A stretch of DNA of 11,052 bases from Spirochaetales bacterium (GTDB lineage Bacteria > Spirochaetota > Spirochaetia > DSM-27196 > SLST01): NCBI GenBank assembly GCA_028284845.1, contig JANQQY010000015.1, forward strand, positions 1 to 11,052, in the 5' to 3' direction. Below, one piece after another: positions 1 through 7,084 of this stretch. How positions within the stretch are numbered: the stretch's first letter is position 1; every line of letters starts with the position of its first letter. A program made the position numbers and the translations under genes. Under the pieces are notes generated by a model. That model saw only the letters and a program-made list of their open reading frames with translations. It was not told the origin of the DNA and searched no databases.

Positions 1-130
1 CGACGATGGAATCGTCCACGGACCGGCGCTCCACGAGATCGGCATTGGGAATATACCCGGCGCGTCGTGGGGATCGGGTTTTGAAGGCGTTATTGACGAA
101 GTCAGGATCTCAGCGGTGACCAGGTACTAG
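1..130 (+). CDS. C-terminal tail of a LamG-like (concanavalin A-like) domain protein, 5' truncated
   Basis: This is the last 42 codons of a protein that begins before the window, read from base 2 to the TAG at 128-130. The tail reads ...GFEGVIDEVRISAVTRY-stop. The pattern G-x-IDEVRI-(Y/S)-x-x-x-R is the usual final beta strand of LamG/laminin-G-like jelly-roll domains in secreted or surface bacterial proteins, where it is often followed by almost nothing, as here. The upstream GIVHGPALHEIGIGN stretch fits the preceding 'sigIGN' strand of the same fold. Such domains bind carbohydrate or protein ligands outside the cell, but the ligand and the rest of the architecture cannot be seen. The gene converges on the Nudix gene and the two stop codons overlap. 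The family call rests only on this short tail. Confidence 0.7.
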   Translation, partial: DDGIVHGPALHEIGIGNIPGASWGSGFEGVIDEVRISAVTRY

Positions 131-741
131 TCCCAGTCAACCTCTCCGTTCGCGGCCAGTTCGGCCATGCGAGTGAGTTCGCTCGCGGTGGTCCTGCCCG
201 TTGAGAGCGGAGGCGGAGAGTCGATGGGAAAGAACCCTACGTCTGAGGTTTCCATGCTCTGAGCAGGAGCGCCACCGGTTATCTCACAGAGAAAAAAGGC
301 CTTGTAGATGGAGAACGGGTTGGGAGACGGCGGATGGTGGCGAGTCTTGTCGTAGAGCGCAAGAAGCCGGAGGACCCGGGCCTCATACCCAGATTCTTCC
401 TTGATCTCTTTGACGGTGTTCTCGCTTGCACTCAAGTAGGTATCCGCGTAGCCGCCTGGAAGCGACCACTTCCCGTCAATCGTCTCCTTCACGAGAAGTA
501 CGTCGGCCCCACGGAGGATCACTCCTCGAACATCGACCTTTGGCGTAGCGTATCCGGTCTCGCCCTCTAGAAAACGTTTCACTTCCTCATGGCTGTGCTC
601 ACTGTGGTTCGCCATGATGTCCGCAGCGATCTCTTGCAACTGCCGATACCGGTCAAGATCGTACTTGTTTTCAGAGTAGGTCAGCCCACTCTGCGCAATC
701 GCCTGAATCTTCATAGCCCACTCAATCCACATATACGACAC
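127..741 (-). CDS. Nudix hydrolase with YjhB-type N-terminal domain (ADP-ribose/nucleoside diphosphate-X pyrophosphatase-like)
   Basis: The product is a 204-residue cytosolic Nudix hydrolase, expected to cleave a nucleoside diphosphate linked to another group, using Mg2+. Residues 5-60 (WIEWAMKIQAIAQSGLTYSEN...) match the N-terminal helical domain that precedes the Nudix fold in the Bacillus YjhB-like family. The Nudix box is at 97-119. Its metal-binding part KEIKEESGY (111-119) keeps E112, E115, E116 and G118; the canonical Arg at 111 is Lys. The Glu expected at box position 7 is Leu103, which I recall as normal in this subfamily (GxxADxxLSxSEN). GTG at 741 is chosen over the in-frame ATG at 732 because a TATACT hexamer ends six bases before it, the spacing seen at four other genes here. 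The N-terminal domain begins at residue 5, so both starts keep it. The substrate is not predictable from sequence. Confidence 0.88.
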   Translation of the reverse strand: MSYMWIEWAMKIQAIAQSGLTYSENKYDLDRYRQLQEIAADIMANHSEHSHEEVKRFLEGETGYATPKVDVRGVILRGADVLLVKETIDGKWSLPGGYADTYLSASENTVKEIKEESGYEARVLRLLALYDKTRHHPPSPNPFSIYKAFFLCEITGGAPAQSMETSDVGFFPIDSPPPLSTGRTTASELTRMAELAANGEVDWD

Positions 742-747
742 GCGATC

Positions 748-753
748 AGTATA
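748..753 (-). promoter_or_regulatory. -10 element of the Nudix gene, predicted leaderless
   Basis: TATACT on the minus strand is followed by GATCGC and then the GTG start at 741. The hexamer matches the sigma-70 -10 consensus TATAAT at five of six positions. The predicted transcription start is the first base of the start codon. No convincing -35 hexamer is seen 16-18 bases upstream. Confidence 0.55.
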
Positions 754-794
754 TCGATTGATTGGTCGCAGGTGAGGTCGGTTGAATCAGGAAG

Positions 795-1259
795 CTATCG
801 TCTGTCGGAGAGGAGCTTGTCGATTGCAGCCTCGGTAGCTTCCGACCTGGACAGGTCGGGCTTTCTCCTGATCTCTGCGAGGATGAGTCGTTCGGCGAGG
901 CTCTCATCGTTGTGACAGAGCGCGAGCAACTTGCGAAACGCCGCGCGACCGCCGCGAGGTCCCTTTCTCCGAGCGGCGAGAAGGACAATGCCGGCGACGA
1001 GAACAAGACCGAACCCCCACCCTACCCCGGCCATGGCGAGCGTCATCGCTGCGAGCACGAGGAGCGCAACAGTCGCCGTCACGCCGGCAACGCGCCATGG
1101 GTAGAAGGCACGTCTCGTCTCTACGCCCGAAGGATCAGTGGCAGCCACGCGAGCGCCCCTGCGACGCGCCATTTTCGCGAGTCTCTCGCGAAGACATCGG
1201 TGTTTTCCAAGAATGGCCTGGCGTCCACAGTAACGACACGTGTACTTGAGTTCGAGCAC
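795..1259 (-). CDS. small zinc-ribbon-like membrane protein of unknown function
   Basis: I do not recognise this 154-residue protein. The first 22 residues hold C8, C11, H20 and C22 (CxxC then HxC), a plausible single zinc site. A basic stretch follows (RERLAKMARRRGAR, 24-37), then two hydrophobic segments at about 57-77 and 81-98 that should form a transmembrane hairpin. The segment after them is basic (RRKGPRGGR), which by the positive-inside rule puts both ends in the cytosol. The C-terminal 50 residues are charged and helical, with a second Cys/His pair at C115-H116. The GTG start is favoured because TAGCTT lies exactly six bases upstream. The gene lies 53 bp upstream of the Nudix gene on the same strand, but the latter seems to have its own promoter. 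The hydrophobic segments, amphipathic tail and stop placement make a real gene likely. Confidence 0.72.
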   Translation of the reverse strand: MLELKYTCRYCGRQAILGKHRCLRERLAKMARRRGARVAATDPSGVETRRAFYPWRVAGVTATVALLVLAAMTLAMAGVGWGFGLVLVAGIVLLAARRKGPRGGRAAFRKLLALCHNDESLAERLILAEIRRKPDLSRSEATEAAIDKLLSDRR

Positions 1260-1265
1260 CTGTAG

Positions 1266-1295
1266 AAGCTATTCCCTCGCCAACTGGACGGTCCA
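1266..1295 (-). promoter_or_regulatory. promoter of the zinc-ribbon membrane protein gene, predicted leaderless
   Basis: The -10-like hexamer TAGCTT (1266-1271) sits six bases before the GTG start at 1259. A -35-like TGGACC (1290-1295; four of six to TTGACA) lies 18 bp further upstream. The -35 element falls inside the 15-bp palindrome at 1283-1297, so a protein bound there should affect this promoter. Confidence 0.5.
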
Positions 1296-1297
1296 GT
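1283..1297. promoter_or_regulatory. 15-bp perfect palindrome in a divergent intergenic spacer, candidate operator
   Basis: ACTGGAC-G-GTCCAGT is a 7+1+7 perfect inverted repeat in the 90-bp spacer between two divergent genes. The one-base centre is too small for an RNA hairpin loop, so a binding site for a dimeric DNA-binding protein fits better than a terminator. It spans about -24 to -38 relative to the predicted start of the zinc-ribbon gene, over its -35, and about -53 to -67 relative to uup. No regulator is encoded next to it. Its role is inferred from position and symmetry only. Confidence 0.45.
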
Positions 1298-1337
1298 CGC
1301 CGCGGCCCTAGTTGTACTCAATCCACTACCGCGCTGA

Positions 1338-1343
1338 TAGAAT
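1338..1343 (+). promoter_or_regulatory. -10 element of uup, predicted leaderless
   Basis: TAGAAT is followed by CCCGCT and then the GTG start codon at 1350. The same hexamer with the same six-base gap and a GTG start occurs in front of the helicase gene (9948-9953). No good -35 hexamer is seen; TACTCA at 1315-1320 matches TTGACA at three of six positions. Confidence 0.55.
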
Positions 1344-1349
1344 CCCGCT

Positions 1350-3155
1350 GTGCCGCTTATCAGTCTCAAAGAGGTGTCGCTTCAGTTCGGCGGACCATCG
1401 CTGCTCAATGCAGTAGACCTCCACATCAATGAGGGCGATCGACTCTGTCTCCTCGGGCGCAACGGAACGGGCAAGTCGAGCCTTCTTCGGCTGATCGCCG
1501 GGCGTGTCGATCACTTTGACGGCACGCTGACCGTTTCGCGCGGAACCCGTCTTGCCTACCTGGAACAGGAGGCAGTGGCCGAGTTCACCGGGAGCGCACT
1601 CGACTACGCGAGCGGTACATCGATGTCGGACATCGAGGCGGAGAAGGTTCTCACCAAACTCGGCGTGGAACCGTCGTCGGTGTTTTCTACCCTGTCCGGT
1701 GGCGGCAAGCGGCGCGTGATGCTGGCGGCGGCTATCGCGTCAGATACCGAGGTACTTCTCCTTGATGAACCGACGAACCATCTGGACATCAGCGCCACAC
1801 TCTGGCTAGAGGCGCACCTTCTCCGGAGCGTAAAGACTTTTGTCCTGGTGACGCACGATCGTGCTTTTGCGAAGGCGGTCTCGAACCGAACCGCGGAACT
1901 TGATCGCGGCCGACTCACCGTCCTCGACTGCGGAGTGGACGAGTTCCTTCGCAGAGGTAGCGAGCGTGCAGAGGCGGAGACACGCCGACAGGAGGTTTTT
2001 GACAAGCGACTCTCAGAAGAAGAGGCGTGGCTGCGACGCGGTACCAAGGCGAGACGTACTCGAGATGAGGGTCGGGTCCGAGCGCTCCTCGGGATGCGGG
2101 AAGAGTACGCAGAGCGACGGTCGGTCGAGGGTTCGATGCGGCTTCGAGTCCAGGATGCGGGCCGATCGGGGAGCCTGGTGGCAGAGGCGGTTGACGTGCA
2201 CTTCTCGTACGGCATACCGGGATCGAGCGAGTCATCTCCTCCGATTATCCGCAATCTCACCACAACGATCATGCGTGGTGATCGAATTGGGATCGTGGGT
2301 GCGAACGGTGTGGGCAAGACAACTCTCGTTCGACTCCTGCTCGGCGAACTCGAACCACAGCAGGGATCCATCCGGCGCGGGACACGCCTCAGCGCGATCT
2401 ACCTCGATCAAATCCGGGATGCGCTTCGGGAGGAGCAGACAATAGCCGACTTCCTCGCAGACGGTGGCGACACCGTGATGATAGCCGGACGGCCCAAACA
2501 CCTTCGTGCATATCTACAAGATTTCCTCTTCGAGCCTGATCGCGCACGCTCCCCGGTATCCGTGCTTTCCGGTGGTGAGAAAAACCGACTGATGTTGGCA
2601 AAGCTCTTCCTTCAACCGTCGAACCTCCTTGTCATGGACGAGCCGACGAACGATCTCGACCTTGATACCCTCAGCCTGCTCGAGCAAATGCTTGTTGAGT
2701 ACGCGGGAACGATTATCCTCGTCACGCACGATCGCGAGCTCCTGGACAACGTGGTAACCCACTGCCTTGTCTTTCTCCCGGACGGATCGATCGAAGAGCT
2801 CGCGGGCGGGTATGCCGACTGGGGGCAACGACTGGTAAATGGACCTCCCAGTCGGCCTGCGCGTTCCGGCACGCGAAACGATCACCCACGTCGTGAGAAA
2901 AAGCCGGTGAATCGTTCCGGGCCACGGAAGCTCAGCTTTGCTGAGGCGCGGGAGCTCGACTCGCTTCCTGAGGCAATCGCCGATCATGAATCCAAGATCG
3001 AAGCCATCCATGAGACCTTGGCAGATCCAGAACTCTACAAGAACGAACCGAACCGGATCTCGACGCTTCGTGCCGAACTCGAGGAGCGCGAGAGGGCACG
3101 GGCGGCGGCCTACGAGCGATGGGAAGAACTCGATCAGGTAGCGAGCGAGAGCTAG
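1350..3155 (+). CDS. uup: ABC-F ATPase Uup
   Basis: The product is a 601-residue soluble ABC-F protein with two ATPase domains and no membrane segment. First domain: Walker A GRNGTGKS 36-43, signature LSGGG 115-119, Walker B LLLDEPTNHLD 136-146, switch His 169. Second domain: Walker A GANGVGKT 317-324, signature LSGGE 406-410, Walker B to 437, His 460. The linker carries RRGTKARRTRDEGRVRAL (229-246), characteristic of Uup rather than EttA or Rli5-type ABC-F proteins. The C-terminus (about 527-601) is the charged coiled coil that in E. coli Uup binds DNA. E. coli Uup is linked to suppression of precise transposon excision, branched DNA structures and ribosome function. Compared from memory with E. 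coli Uup (about 635 residues), the stretch between the Q-loop region and the first signature (80-115) is about 40 residues shorter, so the arm subdomain seems reduced. It is probably cotranscribed with add, 34 bp downstream. Confidence 0.95.
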   Translation: MPLISLKEVSLQFGGPSLLNAVDLHINEGDRLCLLGRNGTGKSSLLRLIAGRVDHFDGTLTVSRGTRLAYLEQEAVAEFTGSALDYASGTSMSDIEAEKVLTKLGVEPSSVFSTLSGGGKRRVMLAAAIASDTEVLLLDEPTNHLDISATLWLEAHLLRSVKTFVLVTHDRAFAKAVSNRTAELDRGRLTVLDCGVDEFLRRGSERAEAETRRQEVFDKRLSEEEAWLRRGTKARRTRDEGRVRALLGMREEYAERRSVEGSMRLRVQDAGRSGSLVAEAVDVHFSYGIPGSSESSPPIIRNLTTTIMRGDRIGIVGANGVGKTTLVRLLLGELEPQQGSIRRGTRLSAIYLDQIRDALREEQTIADFLADGGDTVMIAGRPKHLRAYLQDFLFEPDRARSPVSVLSGGEKNRLMLAKLFLQPSNLLVMDEPTNDLDLDTLSLLEQMLVEYAGTIILVTHDRELLDNVVTHCLVFLPDGSIEELAGGYADWGQRLVNGPPSRPARSGTRNDHPRREKKPVNRSGPRKLSFAEARELDSLPEAIADHESKIEAIHETLADPELYKNEPNRISTLRAELEERERARAAAYERWEELDQVASES

Positions 3156-3189
3156 CGATCGTCGTCGCGATCCGTGAGAGAATAGGACG

Positions 3190-4197
3190 ATGAGAGAGAT
3201 CGAAGCGCTTCCGAAAGTTGAGCTCCATGTGCACCTTGAGGGCTCGATGCCGCCAGAGACTCTTCTTGATCTGGCGAACCGGAATGAGGTATCGCTGCCG
3301 TTCACCACAGTAGATGAGGCACTGGCTTGGTATGAGTTCAGAGATTTTCCCCATTTCGCGGAGGTCTATAGCACGATCTCTCGATGCATCGTTACCGCGG
3401 ACGACGTGGAACGACTTGCTCGGGACTTCATACGGGGACAGGCGGAGCAGAACATCCTCCACACGGAGATAACGTTCACTGCATTTACGCACTTCAAAAA
3501 TCACGGACTCGCATTCGGCGATCAAGTCGCTGCGCTCCGGTGTGCGCGCGAGTGGGCTGAGCGGGAGCTCGACGTCTCGTTTGGCGTCATCGTCGATATC
3601 CCACGAGACCATGCGAATACCGAGCAGAGCGAGATGATCGCGCGTTGGGTTCGCGATGTCGTGGTCGACGATCCCGAGGGTCCGGTGATTGCATTGGGTC
3701 TTGGAGGCTACGAGGTAGGACATCTGCCGGCGGAATTCAAGAGTTCGTTTGACATCGTCCGCGAAGCGGGCGTGCCGGCCGTCTGCCATGCCGGCGAGAC
3801 CGAAGGTCCTGCGAGCATCTCAGGGGCGCTCGATCTCCTTGGGAGTCTCCGAATTGGTCACGGTGTCCGCTGTCTCGAGGACGACGCACTGACCAATCGG
3901 CTCCGGGACGAACAGATCGTGCTTGAGGTATGTCCATCGAGCAACGTCTGCCTTGGAGTCTTCAATGACATCGAATCGCACCCACTACCCGAACTCAGGC
4001 GTCGCGGCTTGGCGGTGACTATCAACTCGGATGATCCGGCGATGTTCGGCACATCGATGACGCATGAACTGGAGATCGCACACAAGGTGTTCGGGATGTC
4101 CATGGACGATCTAAAAGAGACGATGGTGCTCGCGGCGCGCTCCACGCTTCTCCCTCAGGCGAAGCAGCAGCGACTCATCGACCGCGTCTCACGCTGA
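3190..4197 (+). CDS. add: adenosine deaminase family protein
   Basis: The product is a 335-residue cytosolic metal-dependent aminohydrolase with a TIM-barrel fold. Zinc ligands are H13 and H15 (ELHVHLEGS), H200 and D281. H200-AGE-E203 carries the proton-shuttle Glu, H224 lies in RIGHGV, and D281-D282 in NSDDPAMFGT. All catalytic residues of the family are present, and the length is normal. The classical reaction converts adenosine to inosine and ammonia in purine salvage. The GLGGYEVGH segment (170-178) also occurs in relatives acting on other 6-aminopurines, including adenine and 6-aminodeoxyfutalosine of menaquinone synthesis, so the substrate is open. The ATG start has AGGA only two bases upstream, too close for a normal ribosome site. 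It follows uup by 34 bp and probably depends on that promoter. Its 3' end overlaps the convergent AsmA-like gene by 23 bp. Confidence 0.9.
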   Translation: MREIEALPKVELHVHLEGSMPPETLLDLANRNEVSLPFTTVDEALAWYEFRDFPHFAEVYSTISRCIVTADDVERLARDFIRGQAEQNILHTEITFTAFTHFKNHGLAFGDQVAALRCAREWAERELDVSFGVIVDIPRDHANTEQSEMIARWVRDVVVDDPEGPVIALGLGGYEVGHLPAEFKSSFDIVREAGVPAVCHAGETEGPASISGALDLLGSLRIGHGVRCLEDDALTNRLRDEQIVLEVCPSSNVCLGVFNDIESHPLPELRRRGLAVTINSDDPAMFGTSMTHELEIAHKVFGMSMDDLKETMVLAARSTLLPQAKQQRLIDRVSR

Positions 4198-6055
4198 CGC
4201 TGGGTTGTCCGTCAGCGCCACGCTCCGCCTCGAACGAGAAGATCCGCGACTCCGGAACTCGGACTCCAAGCTCTCGAGCGAACTCGCCCAGGGCCTCTCG
4301 AATGGGCTCCGGCAGTCGAACGGCCGTCCCCTCAAGCGAGTACTCGGAGAAGGAGAGCGTCGTAGGATCAAGGGAACCGGTACCGGAAATCGCAACATCG
4401 GTGATGTCCGATTCATACGCCAGCTCGTTCAGCTGGATCGAGGCGAGGGAGGGCGCACGGAGACGAAGACCAAGACGCTCAAAGCCAAACATGTTCCCAT
4501 CAGCCAGACTCTGTGCGAACGGGACAAACTGAGTCACTTGGGCGGCAAGCGATGGCTCGAACGCGGCGGTGAACGGGCCCGCCTCAAGAGAGAGCTCCCC
4601 GGATACGCCGTCAAAATCAATCGATGATGATCCATCAACGAATCGCAATCGGACGGCCGCATCGACAAGCATTGAGGGTGCGTCAAGCGCACCAATCGGT
4701 GTCCCACCGGGATCATTGACCGTCAACGCGCGCGCACGTCCTATAAGTCGCGTGGATGACGAGAGATCAACCTCGCGCGGGAATGGTTCACCCCACTCGT
4801 ATACGCCGTAGAGAATGCGCCCGCTTCCCCGCTGGGCCAAGAGGGGCGTGCCCACAAAAAGATCCTCAAGGAAAATCACGTTCGCCTCTGCGTCGTGCGC
4901 GAGGTCGACTCGAATTCGCGCGACCGAGAGGAGGTCGGAATCCGGGCCAACATACTCAACCGCAACGGCGCGGAACGGATCCGTACTCGGGTCGACACGG
5001 AGGTCTGTCACGCGAAGACTCGCGGCGCTTATCGCATACAACTGCTCCAGAGGAGGCCTGCTCAGGAGTTCAGACTCGAGGTCTCCCGCGAGCGAGATCG
5101 CAAAATCACCGGCCGCCATAGTTCCTACGCCGGGTACCTCTGCGGTGGCACCGGTGAGTCCGAGGGTCGCGGCGGAGAACGCGAGTGGCACGCGACTTTG
5201 CGATTCGGCAGAGCTGTTGGGTGCGGCCAACGTTGAACGCATTCGGATCGCCTCCGCCGGTGGGATCTCTGCGTAGAGCGATTCGGCTGCGATGACCGAG
5301 CCAAAGATGGGATCACTAAAGATGACATTGGAGAGGGAGACTCGCCCTCGGAAGGCGTTGACTGAGACTGCCTCATACTCGATCGCGCTTGAGAGACCGA
5401 GCGCAGTGATCGCAGAGTCGACCTGACTCTGTGCGGCGGCAGCTAGGCGGCTATTCAGAACACTGAGCCCCGCAAACGCACCACCACCAATCACCAGGAG
5501 CACAAGAAGAGAGACGACCAAGGTCCGAAGCGCACGCGGACTCACGGACGTCATAGCGGTACCAGTGCCGGAGGGCTCTCCTGAGGATTCAGCTCGCCTG
5601 GAATAATCGACCGTTCTTGACGATAAGAGATCCTCGTTCGTGCGGTCATCTGGGGGTGGGACGCGATCGGGCGGTGGCGCATGCCGTCCGCGAACGCTGC
5701 GGCGGACAGGGGTCTCAACTCGTGTGAGAGAGTCACGAATGCTCGTGAGTTCTCGGTTGGTAGCGTCGTGCCGACTCTTCAGATCGCGAGCACGTTGGGT
5801 GAGGGAATCGAGTTCGGTATCTCGCGCGGCGTCGCCGCCTTCTCGTACCTTGGTGATTCTGCGTGCAACAATGTCGAAGGCGTTCTTGAGACGCTCGCGT
5901 TCTGAGAGCGTTCGCGTGGCATGGACCTTCGTTTCGCGGGTGAGAGCATCGATCTGTGCCTGAAGGACCGATGCTTCGCTCTGCTTTCCTTGCTCGCGAA
6001 GGGCCTCCAGCTGGCCTTTGAGCGAGGGAAGCCTCGTATGGTCAATCTCCGGCAT
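4175..6055 (-). CDS. membrane-anchored protein: cytosolic coiled coil, one transmembrane helix, AsmA/TamB-like periplasmic region
   Basis: A 626-residue protein, recognised only by general architecture. Residues 1-115 are charged and predicted coiled coil, rich in Glu, Arg and Gln. Residues 116-165 form a Pro/Arg/Ser-rich linker (APPPDRVPPPDDR). Basic residues R174 and R177 flank one strong transmembrane helix at about 178-199. The rest (200-626) is beta-rich, with LxxxAxxxQ and RVSLSNVIFSDP repeats resembling AsmA/DUF748/TamB-type inner-membrane-anchored bridging proteins. The absence of an N-terminal signal and the basic N-side predict N-in, C-periplasmic topology. ATG at 168 could begin a short form without the coiled coil. 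It starts 42 bp after the esterase stop on the same strand, so the two are probably cotranscribed. The GGTGAG directly touching the ATG is not a well-spaced ribosome site. A role in envelope lipid transport or assembly is an inference. Confidence 0.7.
   Translation of the reverse strand: MPEIDHTRLPSLKGQLEALREQGKQSEASVLQAQIDALTRETKVHATRTLSERERLKNAFDIVARRITKVREGGDAARDTELDSLTQRARDLKSRHDATNRELTSIRDSLTRVETPVRRSVRGRHAPPPDRVPPPDDRTNEDLLSSRTVDYSRRAESSGEPSGTGTAMTSVSPRALRTLVVSLLVLLVIGGGAFAGLSVLNSRLAAAAQSQVDSAITALGLSSAIEYEAVSVNAFRGRVSLSNVIFSDPIFGSVIAAESLYAEIPPAEAIRMRSTLAAPNSSAESQSRVPLAFSAATLGLTGATAEVPGVGTMAAGDFAISLAGDLESELLSRPPLEQLYAISAASLRVTDLRVDPSTDPFRAVAVEYVGPDSDLLSVARIRVDLAHDAEANVIFLEDLFVGTPLLAQRGSGRILYGVYEWGEPFPREVDLSSSTRLIGRARALTVNDPGGTPIGALDAPSMLVDAAVRLRFVDGSSSIDFDGVSGELSLEAGPFTAAFEPSLAAQVTQFVPFAQSLADGNMFGFERLGLRLRAPSLASIQLNELAYESDITDVAISGTGSLDPTTLSFSEYSLEGTAVRLPEPIREALGEFARELGVRVPESRIFSFEAERGADGQPSVSVRRGR
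4192..4217. repeat. 8-bp inverted repeat at the convergent 3' ends of add and the AsmA-like gene, possible hairpin
   Basis: CGCTGACG (4192-4199) and CGTCAGCG (4210-4217) are perfectly complementary around a 10-base loop. The add stop codon (4195-4197) lies within the left arm, and the whole repeat lies inside the last codons of the convergent gene. It could form an RNA hairpin on either transcript. No T-run follows on either strand, so it is not a standard intrinsic terminator. One or two repeats of this size are expected by chance in 11 kb, so only the position makes it notable. Confidence 0.35.
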
Positions 6056-6097
6056 CTCACCATGAGTATCGACGAATGGAGTCGTCCATTCCAGCCA

Positions 6098-7003
6098 CTA
6101 CTCGTAGACGATGCGACCGATGTCATGAATCACGATCGCTTCAGGATCCCCCAGCGCACCAAAGAGGAAATCGCTGTGACCGGCGTCAGGATACGCGATC
6201 AACTCGGCCCGTATGCCCTCGTCCTCCAGAGCAGTGGCCATCTGCTCGCTCTGGAAGATCGGTACTACGTCATCCGCGTTGCCGTGAATGAGCCAGGCTG
6301 CGCGCGCGCCAAAGCCCGCAGTGTAGCTGATGGGCGAGGCTGCGGCGAAGTTCGGATGACCTTCCATGACCGCCGTCATGATGGGCGATTCCAGTCCTCT
6401 CGCTTGGCGCTGTGACTCGTGCGCGGCAACGTCGTAGACGCCGCTGAGTCCAATCCAGCCGCGTAACTCTTCCGGACTCCTGCCGGCTTCGGCGAGCCAG
6501 GTGGAGTCGAAAGAGACAAGGGCACTAAGATGGGCTCCTGCAGAATGGCCACTCAGGAAGACGCGATCGGGGTCACCACGAAACTCAGCCGCATTTGCTA
6601 GCGTCCACGCCGTCGCGTCGGCGATCTCCCGCGCCATCTGCCTATAGGTCGCGTTGGGGTGAAGCGTGTAGCCGGGAATCACCACCACCATATCCTGGGG
6701 AAGGAGCTGCATCGCCACGGGAGCAAAGAGTTCCTTGTTGTACGACTCCCAGCCACCTCCATGCACAAATACCAGAACGGGATAGACACCCGGCTCGGCC
6801 GGGCTGTAGACGTCAAGAGTCATGTCGGTACGGTCGGAGTATGCGACATCGAGCGCCAGGTGCTCGTAGCTTCTCCGAAATCGGACTCCGGCTCGATGTG
6901 TTCGCAGGAGACCCGTGTAGAACGGTAGATCGCTCAAGATGACACAGCCGGTGAGAAGCAGCAGGATCGCAAGTGCGAACAGGAGGCGGACGAGCCGTTT
7001 CAT
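6098..7003 (-). CDS. lipoprotein alpha/beta-hydrolase (carboxylesterase/BD-FAE-like)
   Basis: The product is a 301-residue esterase-type hydrolase attached to the envelope as a lipoprotein. The N-terminus has a lipoprotein signal peptide: KR at 2-3, a hydrophobic stretch, and lipobox LLTGC ending at C20. The mature part has the oxyanion motif HGGGW (81-85), the nucleophile elbow GHSAG with S154, the likely acid D244 or D245 in GNADDVVP, and the catalytic H276 in AGHSDF. This set is typical of the esterase/lipase family with HGGG, near isoprenylcysteine methylesterases and feruloyl esterases; the ester is unknown. The reading frame is open further upstream to 7162, but ATG at 7003 is chosen because it starts the signal peptide and has TATCTT exactly six bases before it. 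It leads a pair with the AsmA-like gene, 42 bp downstream. Confidence 0.88.
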   Translation of the reverse strand: MKRLVRLLFALAILLLLTGCVILSDLPFYTGLLRTHRAGVRFRRSYEHLALDVAYSDRTDMTLDVYSPAEPGVYPVLVFVHGGGWESYNKELFAPVAMQLLPQDMVVVIPGYTLHPNATYRQMAREIADATAWTLANAAEFRGDPDRVFLSGHSAGAHLSALVSFDSTWLAEAGRSPEELRGWIGLSGVYDVAAHESQRQARGLESPIMTAVMEGHPNFAAASPISYTAGFGARAAWLIHGNADDVVPIFQSEQMATALEDEGIRAELIAYPDAGHSDFLFGALGDPEAIVIHDIGRIVYE

Positions 7004-7009
7004 TGCCCA

Positions 7010-7039
7010 AAGATAGACATGAGACGAACGCCTTGTGAA
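7010..7039 (-). promoter_or_regulatory. promoter of the esterase/AsmA-like pair, predicted leaderless
   Basis: TATCTT (7010-7015) lies six bases before the ATG at 7003. TTCACA (7034-7039), five of six to TTGACA, lies 18 bp upstream. This is the best two-part promoter in the window, and it predicts transcription starting at the A of the ATG. That supports the choice of 7003 rather than a start further upstream. Confidence 0.6.
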
Positions 7040-7084
7040 AGCTAACAGTATGGGATATTCTTCTGAAATCAAGAAATTTGAGAT

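Noticed and set aside
1604..2371. Long open frame opposite uup (255 codons)
   Set aside because: It is antisense to the certain uup gene, its product is Arg/Ser-rich with no motif, and the sense frame has complete ABC motifs.
2514..3789. Two long open frames antisense to the end of uup and to add (264 and 285 codons)
   Set aside because: They lie opposite well-supported genes, have no recognisable domains, and lack a TANNNT or ribosome site at their starts.
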